A stretch of 64,000 nucleotides of DNA, taken from positions 1,736,001 to 1,800,000 of the forward strand of contig NZ_CP017183.1 of assembly GCF_001729785.1 (NCBI RefSeq). Reading direction: 5' to 3'. The notes beneath the pieces were generated by a model. That model made no database searches, was not told the DNA's origin, and saw only the letters and a program-made list of their open reading frames with translations. Positions 11,567 to 22,577 of this stretch are shown one piece after another. A program made the position numbers and the translations under genes. Numbering within the stretch: position 1 is the first letter of the stretch; each line of letters begins with the position of its first letter. Origin of the DNA: Enterobacter hormaechei subsp. xiangfangensis (GTDB lineage Bacteria; Pseudomonadota; Gammaproteobacteria; Enterobacterales; Enterobacteriaceae).

Positions 11567-13762
11567 TCAGAAATCGTAGCTCGCGCTCACCGAGACGTTC
11601 AGCGGCGCGCCATACACCGCATACGATCCGACGTAGTCGTAATACTCTTTGTCGAACAGGTTGTTGACGTTAGCCTGTACCGCAAAATCTTTGGTGACCT
11701 GATAACGGCTGAACAGGTTCACCAGCCCATAGCTGCCTTGCTCCGCGCGGGAACGTCCTGCCGGGCCGCCTTCCACGTCCGTCCACACTTTGTTCTGCCA
11801 GTTTACGCCACCGCCCACGGTCAGTTCCGGCAGCATTGGCAACTGATAGCGGGTGAAGAGCTTCATGGTTGTGCGCGGCTGATCGGAGCTGACGGCGTTG
11901 CCATTCTTATCTTCTGCGATGTAACGCGTCGCGCCGAAGGTCAGCTGCCAGTTATCGGTCAGGGCACCGTTAAGCTCGAACTCGACCCCTTTGCTGACCA
12001 CCCCGTCCAGCGATTCATAGATCGACTCACCGCTCGGCATGTAGGTGTAGGTATTGCTGGCGACGTTATCCTGCTCAATGCGGAAAATCGCCAGTGAGGT
12101 GGTGAGGCGGGTATTAAACCAGTCTGCCTTCACCCCGGCTTCGTAGCTTTTGCCCGTGGTAGGGTCGAGATAACGTCCGTTGGCATCGCGCTTATCCTGC
12201 GGCTGGAAGATAGAGGTATAGCTGACGTAGGTCGACCAGTCCTCATTGATGTCATACACCAGGCCAGCGTACGGCGTGACATCATCTTTGGTGCTTTCCA
12301 GACGGGTATTCGGCGATCCTGCCGGGTTATAACGAATATTGTATTGGGTGTAGCGCGCGCCCAGGATCAGGTGCAGCGGATCGGCCAGCGAGAAACGAGC
12401 CGAAGAATAGGCTGAAGACTGGCGAATATCATCCTTGCTGTAGAGTTTCCACGGCGTCCACTGCGGATCGGCGATGTTCCCGTTCCAGTTCTTAAAGTTG
12501 CCGACATCCACCATGCCGTATACCGCATCCGGCATGGAGTTGTCGTAATGGTTACGTTGACGGCTGAAGCTGCCGCCGAACATCATTTCATGTTGACGAC
12601 CAAAGAGATCGAAGCCGCCGCGCAGGAAGGCGTCGACCGCATCCTGTTTACGTTCCCCGCGGTTCCAGCCGCCGTAACCCACCAGGCCCGCGCCGGTCTC
12701 TTTATCCGGATAGCCGGACATATACATCAGCTTAGAGTCAAAGTTGGTTTCAGCATGCATGCCGTTGATGTGCGCTTCCCAGCCATTATCGAAACGCTGG
12801 GTCAGGTTAGCGAAGATGCGGGTGCTGTCTTTATCCGAATAGGCCCAGTCAGGCGCGACGGTCTGGCTGCGATTGTAGTTAGTCTTACTTCCGTCGCTGT
12901 ACCAGGTCGGCAGTCCGCCCCAGGTTGGGTCGGCGGTATGGCTTTCCTGATACTCATACCCTACCGAGAGAGTCGTGCTGTCGGTGACATCCGCGTCCAT
13001 CACGCCGTAGAGGAATTTCTTCCGGTAGTGGTAGTTATCCACGAAGCTGTCGTTGTCCTGATAACCGGTGATCAGACGACCCCGTACCTTACCTGACTCT
13101 ACCAGCGGCGCCTGGAGATCCAGCACGTAGCGCTGCTTGTCCCAGCTGCCGTAGCTGGCGGAGACGTTACCTTTAAATTCCGGGCTGTCCGCGTGCTTAC
13201 GCACCATATTAACGTACGCCGCCGGGTTCCCCGTGCCGGACATCAGGCCGGTGGCGCCGCGAACCACTTCAATGCGGTCATAAATCGCGGTATCGGCGGC
13301 GGTATCACCAAAGTTCCACACTTCACTGATGGAGGTTGGCAGGTCGTCATAGGCGTAGTTGCTGACGAAAAAGCCGCGTGAGTAAAACACGGTACGGTCG
13401 CTGTCCTGCACCTGGGCCGTAATGCCCGTGGTGTTCGTCAGCACCTGTCCGATGGATTGCAGATTCTGGTCAGCCATACGTTGCTGGCTGATAACGCTGA
13501 CGGACTGTGGGATGTCGCGGGGAACCAACAACAGTTTGGTGCCGGTGGTGGTGGTTTTTACGCTGTAATCCTGATCCTGGCTGGCAGAAAGATCCTGTGT
13601 GTTGTCAAAACCCCCGTCAACGACAACGGTATCTTCGGTGGTTGAAGCAGCGAAAGCGGCGGTTGGCGTCAATGCCATAGCAATGCAGGCGGCCAGCAAC
13701 GAAGGTGTTGCGGCAGGCTGACGTTGCCCATCCCTGGTGTGATTAATGAAAGACATCATCAA
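11567..13762 (-). CDS. fhuE: TonB-dependent ferric siderophore receptor, FhuE-like
   Basis: This outer-membrane receptor should import ferric coprogen, rhodotorulate or similar hydroxamates with energy from TonB. The 731-residue protein has a signal peptide ending AAFAA, a plug domain (RDIPQSVSVISQQRM, then VVRGATGLMSGTGNP), and a 22-strand barrel ending in the C-terminal Phe needed for BAM insertion. It resembles E. coli FhuE clearly but not closely, and it sits in the fhuE position between ptsG and hinT. Substrate range could differ. Two other ATG codons follow the first; I kept the longest form. A Fur-like hexamer array lies about 75 bp upstream. Confidence 0.88.
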   Translation of the reverse strand: MMMSFINHTRDGQRQPAATPSLLAACIAMALTPTAAFAASTTEDTVVVDGGFDNTQDLSASQDQDYSVKTTTTGTKLLLVPRDIPQSVSVISQQRMADQNLQSIGQVLTNTTGITAQVQDSDRTVFYSRGFFVSNYAYDDLPTSISEVWNFGDTAADTAIYDRIEVVRGATGLMSGTGNPAAYVNMVRKHADSPEFKGNVSASYGSWDKQRYVLDLQAPLVESGKVRGRLITGYQDNDSFVDNYHYRKKFLYGVMDADVTDSTTLSVGYEYQESHTADPTWGGLPTWYSDGSKTNYNRSQTVAPDWAYSDKDSTRIFANLTQRFDNGWEAHINGMHAETNFDSKLMYMSGYPDKETGAGLVGYGGWNRGERKQDAVDAFLRGGFDLFGRQHEMMFGGSFSRQRNHYDNSMPDAVYGMVDVGNFKNWNGNIADPQWTPWKLYSKDDIRQSSAYSSARFSLADPLHLILGARYTQYNIRYNPAGSPNTRLESTKDDVTPYAGLVYDINEDWSTYVSYTSIFQPQDKRDANGRYLDPTTGKSYEAGVKADWFNTRLTTSLAIFRIEQDNVASNTYTYMPSGESIYESLDGVVSKGVEFELNGALTDNWQLTFGATRYIAEDKNGNAVSSDQPRTTMKLFTRYQLPMLPELTVGGGVNWQNKVWTDVEGGPAGRSRAEQGSYGLVNLFSRYQVTKDFAVQANVNNLFDKEYYDYVGSYAVYGAPLNVSVSASYDF

Positions 13763-14109
13763 ACCCTTAGTGAATGGTGAAGGTATTTCGCGACAGTCCC
13801 ACTAGCACAGGCTGACGTCGTTTTCTATGTTAAAAATGCGCATGAAAATGCAAATGCGAAATATACGCATTGTGATTAACGCTGTAAACAGATGTTTCGG
13901 GATGAACTGAAATAAGGTTTCAGAAAAGAAATGTCCTAAAGCGATGCCTCTTCAGCCAGATGGGGGACAATCAGGAAAGAAATCACGGGAGAAGGTTGAA
14001 AGGACAGGAGAAACTCGCTCATACTCTTGTCTTGTGTCACGCAGTAAATCAGACAATGTGTGTTAACAACGGACGCACGACGCCAGATTAAACTTAAAAG
14101 GAAAAGGTC
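13763..14109. other. fhuE-hinT divergent intergenic region
   Basis: This 347-bp AT-rich region separates divergent fhuE and hinT. It holds the Fur-like array annotated at 13838-13861 and must hold the hinT promoter. The half near fhuE is notably A-rich. I see no small gene with a good ribosome site. Confidence 0.6.
13838..13861 (-). promoter_or_regulatory. Possible Fur box upstream of fhuE
   Basis: On the plus strand the hexamers GCGCAT, GAAAAT and GCAAAT follow one another without gaps, resembling the GATAAT hexamer array bound by Fur, and sit about 75 bp upstream of fhuE. The match to the 19-bp consensus is only about half, so this is tentative. Iron repression is expected from gene function. 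Confidence 0.4.
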
Positions 14110-14469
14110 ATGGCTGAAGAAACGATTTTCAGTAAAATTATCCGCCGCGAAATTCCGTCGGATATTGTCTATCAGGATGAACTGGTCACGGCTTTCCGCG
14201 ACATTTCTCCCCAGGCGCCGACGCACATCCTTATTATTCCCAATATTCTGATCCCGACCGTTAATGACGTTAAAACCGAGCATGAAGTGGCGCTGGGCCG
14301 TATGCTGACGGTGGCCGCGAAAATCGCTGAGCAGGAAGGGATTGCTGAAGACGGATACCGTTTGATCATGAACTGTAATCGCCATGGCGGCCAGGAAGTC
14401 TATCATATTCATATGCATCTGCTGGGTGGACGTCCACTGGGACCGATGCTGGCACATAAAGGTCTTTAA
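14110..14469 (+). CDS. hinT: HIT-family purine nucleoside phosphoramidase
   Basis: HinT hydrolyses AMP-linked phosphoramidates such as AMP-lysine adducts. The 119-residue protein carries the histidine triad YHIHMHLL (His99, 101 and 103; His101 is the nucleophile by E. coli numbering) and the [11 protein letters not shown] segment. The ATG at 14110 follows AAAAGGAAAAGG. ycfL begins one base after the hinT stop, starting a run of six closely spaced genes. Confidence 0.96.
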   Translation: MAEETIFSKIIRREIPSDIVYQDELVTAFRDISPQAPTHILIIPNILIPTVNDVKTEHEVALGRMLTVAAKIAEQEGIAEDGYRLIMNCNRHGGQEVYHIHMHLLGGRPLGPMLAHKGL

Positions 14470-14470
14470 T

Positions 14471-14845
14471 ATGTTAACTGGGCGTATTGCAGCGCTGATC
14501 GTGACGCTGGTAATGGTTGGGTGCAGCGCGCGTCCAGCCATCCCGGTCAGTGAAGAACAGACGCTGGTGATGGAGTCCTCAGTGCTTGCTGCGGGCATCA
14601 CGGCGGAGAAGCCTTCGCTGACCATAAGCGAAATCCAGTCTTCAGCCTCTTCTACGCTCTATAACGAAAGGCAAGAGCCAGTGACGGTGCATTATCGCTT
14701 CTACTGGTATGACGTGAGAGGTCTTGAGATGCACCCGCTTGAGGCGCCGCGCAGCGTGACCATCCCGGCAAGATCGTCGGTCACGCTCTACGGCAGCGCC
14801 AGCTATCTGGGTGCACATAAGGTGAGACTTTATCTTTATTTGTAA
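14471..14845 (+). CDS. ycfL: YcfL-family lipoprotein
   Basis: YcfL is a small predicted lipoprotein of unknown biochemical function. The start at ATG 14471 was chosen over an in-frame codon inside hinT because it gives a proper signal peptide with the lipobox VMVGC, followed by Ser. The 124-residue product has a beta-rich DUF1425-like domain with VTVHYRFYWYD. It lies directly before lpoB, a lipoprotein activator of the cell-wall synthase PBP1B, but no functional link is shown by the sequence. Confidence 0.9.
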   Translation: MLTGRIAALIVTLVMVGCSARPAIPVSEEQTLVMESSVLAAGITAEKPSLTISEIQSSASSTLYNERQEPVTVHYRFYWYDVRGLEMHPLEAPRSVTIPARSSVTLYGSASYLGAHKVRLYLYL

Positions 14846-14855
14846 GGAGTGAACC

Positions 14856-15483
14856 TTGATTAAAACAATGAGCCGTTATGCGCTCCTGAGTGCCTTTGCA
14901 CTCTTTCTGGCGGGTTGTGTGACGCGAACGGAAGAACCTGCACCGGTGGATCAGGCGAAGCCGGGAACGGAACAGCCAACAACGCCAGCGCAGCCTGTTC
15001 CAACCGTGCCGTCTGTACCGACCATTCCGGCGCAGCCTGGCCCGATCGAACATCCGGACGACACCGCACAGCCTGCGCCGCGAGTACGCCACTATGACTG
15101 GAATGGCGCAATGCAGCCGATGGTGGGCAAAATGTTGCAGGCACAGGGTGTTACGCCCGGCAGCGTGCTGCTGGTGGACAGCGTGAACAACCGTACAAAC
15201 GGTTCCCTGAATGCGGGAGAAGCGACGGAAACCCTGCGCAACGCGCTGGCAAACAACGGTAAATTTACGCTGGTCTCTGCTCAGCAGCTCGCGGTCGCAA
15301 AGCAGCAGCTTGGTCTGTCGCCTCAGGACAGCCTGGGTTCGCGCAGTAAAGCGATTGGTATTGCCCGCAACGTTGGCGCGCAGTATGTCCTTTATTCTAA
15401 CGCGACAGGCAACGTGAACACGCCGTCGTTGCAGATGCAGTTAATGCTGGTTCAGACCGGCGAAATTATCTGGTCAGGTAAAG

Positions 15484-15503
<20 letters not shown>
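14856..15503 (+). CDS. lpoB: Penicillin-binding-protein activator LpoB
   Basis: LpoB is an outer-membrane lipoprotein that reaches through the periplasm to activate PBP1B during peptidoglycan synthesis. The 215-residue protein has a lipobox LAGC, a Pro-rich disordered stretch (about residues 25-75), then the folded domain with [13 protein letters not shown] and TNALRNAL-like helices. The start appears to be TTG at 14856, 8 bases after AGGAG; the ATG at 14868 is the alternative. It overlaps thiK by 20 bp. Confidence 0.96.
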
Positions 15504-17345
<1,842 letters not shown>

Positions 17346-17376
17346 TTCATCCCGGAAGGCGTAGCGTGGTGAGACG

Positions 17377-17919
17377 ATGATCATCTATTTACACGGTTTT
17401 GACTCAAACAGTCCTGGTAATCATGAGAAAGTGCTGCAATTGCAGTTTATCGATCCGGATGTCCGGCTGATCAGTTACAGCACACGTCATCCGAAGCATG
17501 ACATGCAGCATCTGCTTAAAGAAGTGGATAAAATGTTGCAGCTCAATATCGACGATCGCCCGCTGATCTGCGGCGTGGGGTTAGGAGGATACTGGGCAGA
17601 GCGCATCGGTTTTTTGTGCGATATCCGTCAGGTCATTTTTAATCCTAACCTGTTTCCGAACGAAAACATGGAAGGCAAAATCGATCGCCCGGAGGAGTAC
17701 GCCGACATCGCAACCAAATGCGTGAGCAATTTCCGTGAAAAGAACCGCGATCGGTGTCTGGTGATCCTCTCCCGCAACGATGAAGCGCTGAACAGCTCCC
17801 GCGCCGCCGAGCTTCTGCACCATTACTACGAAATTGTCTGGGACGAAGAGCAGACCCACAAGTTCAAAAACATTTCCCCGCACTTGCAGCGTATTAAAGC
17901 CTTTAAAACGCTGGGCTGA
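17377..17919 (+). CDS. ycfP: UPF0227 esterase-like protein YcfP
   Basis: YcfP is a small alpha/beta-hydrolase-like protein without a proven substrate. The 180 residues include [13 protein letters not shown] at the N-terminus and [11 protein letters not shown], where the nucleophile elbow has Gly in place of the usual Ser. That substitution questions classic esterase activity. It follows nagZ by 31 bp, and a strong terminator closes the hinT-to-ycfP run. Confidence 0.94.
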   Translation: MIIYLHGFDSNSPGNHEKVLQLQFIDPDVRLISYSTRHPKHDMQHLLKEVDKMLQLNIDDRPLICGVGLGGYWAERIGFLCDIRQVIFNPNLFPNENMEGKIDRPEEYADIATKCVSNFREKNRDRCLVILSRNDEALNSSRAAELLHHYYEIVWDEEQTHKFKNISPHLQRIKAFKTLG

Positions 17920-17938
17920 TCTCCCTGAACCTGATAAA

Positions 17939-17975
17939 GGCTCGGTACGTGAAAGCGTACCGGGCCTCTTTTTTG
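17939..17975 (+). terminator. Terminator after ycfP
   Basis: Eleven-base stem GGCTCGGTACG / CGTACCGGGCC (one G-T pair) with TGAAAG loop, then CTCTTTTTT. A clear intrinsic terminator. Confidence 0.92.
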
Positions 17976-18006
17976 TCAGAGTTGTCTACTTTTAAACCAT
18001 CAAAAC

Positions 18007-18020
18007 TTGATACATATCAA
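18007..18020 (+). promoter_or_regulatory. FNR box upstream of ndh
   Basis: TTGATACATATCAA is a perfect match to the FNR consensus TTGAT-N4-ATCAA and lies about 135 bp before the ndh start. In E. coli FNR represses ndh when oxygen is absent; the same control is expected here. Confidence 0.9.
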
Positions 18021-18155
18021 TTTTGGTATGACCAATGCGCCTGACGTGCTATTCTCAATGAATCTGAACGGTTTCAGCGCAGTAACCTGTTGTTAATTAA
18101 GGGTTATTTATATAACTTTTAATTAACAATTGGTTAATAATTTGAGGGGGTCACG

Positions 18156-19460
18156 TTGACTACGCCATTGAAAAAGATAGTGATTGTCGGCGGTGGTGCT
18201 GGCGGACTGGAGCTGGCGACGCAGCTGGGTAAGAAACTGGGTCGCGGTAAGAAAGCCAAAATCACGCTGGTGGATCGTAACCACAGCCATCTGTGGAAGC
18301 CGTTACTGCACGAAGTGGCGACCGGGTCGCTGGATGAGGGCGTGGATGCGCTCAGCTATCTGGCGCATGCGCGTAACCACCACTTCCAGTTCCAGCTGGG
18401 TTCGGTGGTGGATATCAATCGTGAAAACAAAACCATCACGCTGGCTGAGCTGCGTGATGATAAAGGCGAGTTGCTGGTTCCTGAGCGCAAGCTGGCCTAT
18501 GACACGCTGGTGATGGCCCTGGGCAGTACCTCCAATGATTTCAACACCCCAGGCGTAAAAGAGCACTGCATCTTCCTGGATAACCCGCATCAGGCGCGTC
18601 GTTTCCATCAGGAGATGCTTAACCTGTTCCTGAAGTACACCAACAACATGGGTGCTAACGGCAAGGTCAACATTGCTATCGTGGGCGGCGGCGCAACGGG
18701 CGTTGAATTATCGGCGGAGTTGCACAATGCGGTCAAACAGCTGCACAGCTACGGCTACAAAGGGCTGACTAACGAAGCGCTGAATGTGACGCTGGTGGAA
18801 GCAGGTGAACGCATTCTGCCTGCGCTTCCGCCGCGTATTTCCGGCGCGGCGCACAACGAGCTGACTAAACTGGGCGTGCGCGTGCTGACCCAGACCATGG
18901 TGACCAGCGCGGATGAGGGCGGCCTGCATACCAAAGACGGCGAGTACATCCAGGCCGACCTGATGGTCTGGGCTGCGGGGATCAAAGCGCCTGATTTCAT
19001 GAAAGATATCGGTGGGCTGGAGACAAACCGCATTAACCAGCTGGTGACAGAGCCGACGCTGCAAACCACGCGCGATCCGGACATCTTCGCCATCGGCGAC
19101 TGTGCCTCCTGCGCACGTCCGGAAGGCGGATTTGTACCGCCTCGCGCTCAGGCTGCGCACCAGATGGCAAGCCTCGTGCTGCATAACATCCTGGCGCAGA
19201 TAAAAGGCAAACCGATGAAAGCCTATGTCTACAAAGACCACGGCTCTCTGGTGTCGCTCTCAAACTTCTCCACCGTGGGCAGCCTGATGGGTAACCTGAT
19301 GCGCGGCTCCATGATGGTGGAAGGGCGCATCGCCCGCTTCGTGTACATTTCTCTGTACCGTATGCACCAGATTGCGCTGCACGGCTACTTCAAAACCGGC
19401 CTGATGATGCTGGTTGGCCGCATCAACCGCGTGATCCGTCCACGCCTGAAGCTGCACTAA
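18156..19460 (+). CDS. ndh: NADH:quinone oxidoreductase II
   Basis: Ndh is the single-subunit, non-proton-pumping NADH dehydrogenase on the inner face of the membrane. The 434-residue protein has the FAD-binding motif [14 protein letters not shown] at the N-terminus, a second dinucleotide motif [17 protein letters not shown] around residue 175, and the FAD-contacting IGDCASC. The C-terminal amphipathic region anchors it to the membrane. The start is TTG at 18156, after a GAGGGGG site, as in E. coli. Confidence 0.97.
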   Translation: MTTPLKKIVIVGGGAGGLELATQLGKKLGRGKKAKITLVDRNHSHLWKPLLHEVATGSLDEGVDALSYLAHARNHHFQFQLGSVVDINRENKTITLAELRDDKGELLVPERKLAYDTLVMALGSTSNDFNTPGVKEHCIFLDNPHQARRFHQEMLNLFLKYTNNMGANGKVNIAIVGGGATGVELSAELHNAVKQLHSYGYKGLTNEALNVTLVEAGERILPALPPRISGAAHNELTKLGVRVLTQTMVTSADEGGLHTKDGEYIQADLMVWAAGIKAPDFMKDIGGLETNRINQLVTEPTLQTTRDPDIFAIGDCASCARPEGGFVPPRAQAAHQMASLVLHNILAQIKGKPMKAYVYKDHGSLVSLSNFSTVGSLMGNLMRGSMMVEGRIARFVYISLYRMHQIALHGYFKTGLMMLVGRINRVIRPRLKLH

Positions 19461-19469
19461 TTTCTCTCT

Positions 19470-19495
19470 CCCTCCGGACCCTCCGGAGGGAATTC
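19470..19495 (+). terminator. Hairpin after ndh
   Basis: Perfect 9-bp inverted repeat CCCTCCGGA / TCCGGAGGG with a CCC loop, followed by AATTCTTA rather than a clean T run; a likely ndh terminator of moderate strength. Confidence 0.6.
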
Positions 19496-19653
19496 TTAGC
19501 ACATCATGCTGTGCATTTCCCTCCTGACGCTTAAGAGTTCTCTTAAACCCACGTTGTCCCGGCCAACAACCCTGATTTTGATCCTTTATCTTATTGGCGA
19601 AGCGTTTATTGCGCTGCAAAATTGCTACCAATTGCAACAAAGGAGGAAGTCCC

Positions 19654-20193
19654 GTGAATAAATCAATGTTGGCGGGTATAGGGATTGGCGTCGCAGCTGC
19701 GTTAGGTGTGGCTGCCGTTGCCAGTCTGAACGTACTTGATCGTGGCCCGCAGTATGCGCAGGTGGTTTCCGCTACACCGATCAAAGAGACGGTCAAGACG
19801 CCTCGTCAGGAGTGCCGTAATGTTTCTGTCACCCATCGTCGTCCGGTTCAGGATGAAAACCGTATCGCTGGCTCCGTGCTGGGCGCGGTTGCTGGTGGGG
19901 TGATTGGTCATCAGTTTGGTGGCGGCCGTGGTAAGGATGTCGCGACGGTGGTTGGTGCGTTGGGTGGCGGTTATGCCGGTAACCAGGTGCAGGGCGCGAT
20001 GCAGGAAAATGATACCTACACCACAACGCAGCAGCGCTGTAAAACCGTGTATGACAAGTCTGAAAAAATGTTGGGCTACGACGTAACCTACAAAATTGGC
20101 GATCAGCAGGGCAAAATCCGCATGGATAAAGATCCTGGTACGCAGATCCCTCTCGACAGCAATGGTCAGCTGATACTGAATAACAAAGTGTAA
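19654..20193 (+). CDS. ycfJ: Glycine-zipper protein YcfJ
   Basis: YcfJ is an envelope protein of uncertain role. The start at GTG 19654 is preceded by AAGGAGG; a longer in-frame start 60 bp upstream lacks such a site. The 179 residues contain an N-terminal hydrophobic segment (about 5-27) and a glycine-zipper region, AGSVLGAVAGGVIGHQFGGG, typical of membrane-inserting 17-kDa-antigen-like proteins. E. coli YcfJ is nearly identical. It is flanked by terminators and appears monocistronic. Confidence 0.95.
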   Translation: MNKSMLAGIGIGVAAALGVAAVASLNVLDRGPQYAQVVSATPIKETVKTPRQECRNVSVTHRRPVQDENRIAGSVLGAVAGGVIGHQFGGGRGKDVATVVGALGGGYAGNQVQGAMQENDTYTTTQQRCKTVYDKSEKMLGYDVTYKIGDQQGKIRMDKDPGTQIPLDSNGQLILNNKV

Positions 20194-20213
20194 AAAAGAT
20201 GTTCTCTGAACTT

Positions 20214-20248
20214 AGCTCCTCATGCGCTCAGGCTGAGGAGCTTTTTTT
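20214..20248 (+). terminator. Terminator after ycfJ
   Basis: Stem AGCTCCTCA / TGAGGAGCT with an 11-base loop and seven Ts; strong intrinsic terminator. Confidence 0.92.
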
Positions 20249-20251
20249 GCG

Positions 20252-20887
20252 TCAGAGTTTAAGAAGTTCAGGCCACAGGCGCAGCGTTGTGTGCGTAATC
20301 CCCTGCAATTTTTCCAGCGTCGCGCCTTCACGGGCGCTGATGGACATCCCCTGTAAAATACAGCTCAGATACTGGGCCAGCTCCTGCGGACGGCAATGCG
20401 CCGGGATTTCGCCGCGCAGCTGACGCTGAGCCAGAAACGTGCTGAGCGTCTCCTCCTGCATCGCATGTCGCGATTTGACCGTGTTGGCAATCTCTTTAGA
20501 CGATGCCGCGAGGGTCGCGGAGGTGTTGATCATAAAACACCCCGCAGGCGTGTCCTTGCTGGTATAGCAGGTCGCGATTGCCGTGAAATAATCCTGTAAT
20601 GCCTGCTCAACCGTTTTTTCTTCACAGAATAGCTGGGCTTCATGTTTTGCCGCGAAGCGCGAGATGTATCTGTCCAGAACGGCCCGGAATAAGCCTTCTT
20701 TGTTGGTGAACTCTGCGTACAGGGTAGGGGCTTTAGCACCCGTAGCTTCCACGAGATCGGAAAGCGACGTGGCTTCATACCCATGCTGCCAGAAGAGCGT
20801 CATGGCCTTATCGAGCGCCGCATCCCTGTCGAACACTTTTGGTCGGCCACGGCTTTTCTTTGCGCAACGCGTGACATCGGTTGTCAT
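20252..20887 (-). CDS. comR: TetR-family repressor ComR
   Basis: ComR is the copper-responsive repressor of the neighbouring bhsA (comC) in E. coli. The 211-residue protein has an N-terminal TetR helix-turn-helix (SLSDLVEATGAKAPTLYAEF, about residues 41-60) and a C-terminal ligand domain with CFMINTSATLA. It is divergent from bhsA, the arrangement in E. coli, and the shared 245-bp region contains paired CATTATAAAAAT repeats that could be its operators. Confidence 0.95.
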   Translation of the reverse strand: MTTDVTRCAKKSRGRPKVFDRDAALDKAMTLFWQHGYEATSLSDLVEATGAKAPTLYAEFTNKEGLFRAVLDRYISRFAAKHEAQLFCEEKTVEQALQDYFTAIATCYTSKDTPAGCFMINTSATLAASSKEIANTVKSRHAMQEETLSTFLAQRQLRGEIPAHCRPQELAQYLSCILQGMSISAREGATLEKLQGITHTTLRLWPELLKL

Positions 20888-20921
20888 GTGCCGTTGGTCC
20901 TCTGTTGTTTTGTTGAATAGT

Positions 20922-21034
20922 CATTATAAAAATAAACGTCTGCAACGACCAGCGGTGATTTCTGAAAAATAATTTAATTTTATCTTTTTGAAATATAAGG
21001 CAAATGAAATTAATTTAACGACCATTATAAAAAT
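20922..21034. promoter_or_regulatory. Paired CATTATAAAAAT repeats between comR and bhsA
   Basis: The 12-mer CATTATAAAAAT occurs at 20922-20933 and again at 21023-21034, both in the same orientation and each next to one of the divergent genes. The position near both starts suggests operators for ComR, but no consensus known to me confirms it. Confidence 0.45.
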
Positions 21035-21043
21035 GAGTTGACG

Positions 21044-21059
21044 TGTGACCTGGATCACA
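21044..21059 (+). promoter_or_regulatory. CRP-type site upstream of bhsA
   Basis: TGTGACCTGGATCACA has both perfect half-sites TGTGA and TCACA separated by 6 bases. It lies 74 bp before the bhsA start, a plausible activating position. Confidence 0.75.
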
Positions 21060-21132
21060 TCTATCATTTACCTATCGATCGTTAACTAAATAACTAACGA
21101 CCACTACATCATCTGCCTAAAGGTATAAAATC

Positions 21133-21390
21133 ATGAAAAACGTTAAAACCCTCATCGCTGCCGCCGTTCTGAGTTCACTCTCTTTCGCAAGCTTCGCTGC
21201 TGTTGAAGTGCAATCCACTCCAGCAGACCAGCAGAAAGTCGGTACCATCTCTGCCACTGCCGGGACTAACCTGGGCTCTCTGGAAGATCAGCTGGCGCAA
21301 AAAGCTGACGAAATGGGTGCGAAATCATTCCGCATCACCTCTGTGACCGGTCCTAACACCCTGCACGGTACCGCAATTATCTACAAATAA
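21133..21390 (+). CDS. bhsA: Stress-induced outer-membrane protein BhsA
   Basis: BhsA (YcfR/ComC) is a small DUF1471 protein linked in E. coli to multiple stress resistance, biofilm changes and lowered outer-membrane copper permeability. The 85-residue precursor has a signal peptide ending ASFA and the DUF1471 core with GTISATAGTNLGSLEDQL and the terminal TAIIYK. It is divergent from comR and is followed by a bidirectional terminator shared with ldtC. Confidence 0.95.
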   Translation: MKNVKTLIAAAVLSSLSFASFAAVEVQSTPADQQKVGTISATAGTNLGSLEDQLAQKADEMGAKSFRITSVTGPNTLHGTAIIYK

Positions 21391-21420
21391 GCGTAACGCA
21401 ACCCTCCGTTATGCCACTGC

Positions 21421-21455
21421 AATAAAAAACGCCCTGCTGATGCAGGGCGTTTGTC
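21421..21455. terminator. Bidirectional terminator between bhsA and ldtC
   Basis: Perfect 11-bp stem AAACGCCCTGC / GCAGGGCGTTT with TGAT loop, A-rich on the left and T-containing on the right, placed between convergent genes. Confidence 0.88.
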
Positions 21456-21467
21456 GTTATTGCTGCT

Positions 21468-22433
21468 TTACATTGACTGCTGAGCAACCTCATGATGCCG
21501 CGTAACATCGGTTGGCATCCCCGAACGTGCTTCCATCGCCCGCTCCATCACTGCGCCATCGGTGTTGGCATTCGTTTTAAAGCTCACCATGGAGGCATTC
21601 AGATTAATCGGCAACGTCTGCGGATCGTCATTGATGTTTTTCGATAGCGGCTGGTGGATCTCAACCAGACGGACGCCACCTGGCTCTTCAGATACTTTAA
21701 TCGGCGTATTAATGATATTCACTTTCGTGCCAGGGGCGATCACGCGGTAGAGCGTTTTGATATCGTCATCGCGCAGGCGAATGCAGCCGGAGCTGACGCG
21801 CATCCCGATCCCGAAATCCGCATTCGTTCCGTGCAGAAGATAAACCCCACCATATGCCGCCAGGCGAATTGCATGATGCCCCATCGGATTATCCGGGCCA
21901 GCAGGTACCACGGCGGGCAGGTCGATACCTTGAGCTTTATAACGGGCGCGAATGTTTGCCGTCGGGGTCCAGGTAGGATTAGCGCGCTTATCAGAGACGG
22001 TGGTGACCATGGTAGGTGTGAGCGTATCGCCCCCCAGTTGACCAATACCGATAGGGTAGACGGTCACTTCGTTCTTGCCCGGCGGGTAGTAATACAGACG
22101 TAGCTCGGCGAGGTTAATCACAATGCCCTGACGCGGCGCGTCCGGCAGGATGGTTTGCAGCGGAATCGTCAGTACGCTGCCCGCCCGGGGCACGTACGGA
22201 TCTACCCCCGGGTTGGCCTGCAACAGCGCCAGGAACCCGACGTTATATTTTTTGGCAATCGCTTCCAGCGAGCCGCCATCGTTTTCAACCACGTGAAAGC
22301 GGTTTTCACCTACGACGTTGCTGCCGGCGGGCGGAAGAGGCCAGGTATTGGCGCGAGCAGGGAGCGCGACGGCAACCGTCGCGGCCAGCGCAACCAGAGT
22401 TAACCAGCGGGTAAAACGCGAAGAAATCATCAT
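21468..22433 (-). CDS. ldtC: L,D-transpeptidase LdtC
   Basis: LdtC (YcfS) attaches Braun lipoprotein to peptidoglycan in the periplasm. The 321-residue precursor has a signal peptide (about 1-28, ending ARA), a LysM-like segment (residues about 45-95), and a YkuD catalytic domain. The active-site signature is HGTNADFGIG followed by SSGCIRL, with the cysteine as nucleophile. It is transcribed convergently with bhsA and shares its terminator. Confidence 0.95.
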   Translation of the reverse strand: MMISSRFTRWLTLVALAATVAVALPARANTWPLPPAGSNVVGENRFHVVENDGGSLEAIAKKYNVGFLALLQANPGVDPYVPRAGSVLTIPLQTILPDAPRQGIVINLAELRLYYYPPGKNEVTVYPIGIGQLGGDTLTPTMVTTVSDKRANPTWTPTANIRARYKAQGIDLPAVVPAGPDNPMGHHAIRLAAYGGVYLLHGTNADFGIGMRVSSGCIRLRDDDIKTLYRVIAPGTKVNIINTPIKVSEEPGGVRLVEIHQPLSKNINDDPQTLPINLNASMVSFKTNANTDGAVMERAMEARSGMPTDVTRHHEVAQQSM

Positions 22434-22544
22434 TATGATAATCCATACAAATGATAAGGTTATTGTTTTATAAGGCGTTAATGATAATTATGGCGAATGT
22501 ATAGTCGGGAAGATCGGGCGAAGTGCAAAGAGTTTGTAAATTGT

Positions 22545-22571
22545 CCCCCACCAGCCGGGCGCTGGCGGGGG
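22545..22571 (-). terminator. mfd terminator
   Basis: Inverted repeat of 11 bp, CCCCCACCAGC / GCTGGCGGGGG with one mismatch, just beyond the mfd stop on the minus strand. The T run is weak, so this is a likely but not strong terminator. Confidence 0.65.
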
Positions 22572-22577
22572 AAACCG

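Noticed and set aside
17346..17376. REP element between nagZ and ycfP
   Set aside because: Only a fragment (CCGGAAGGCGTAGCG) resembles REP; no palindrome partner.
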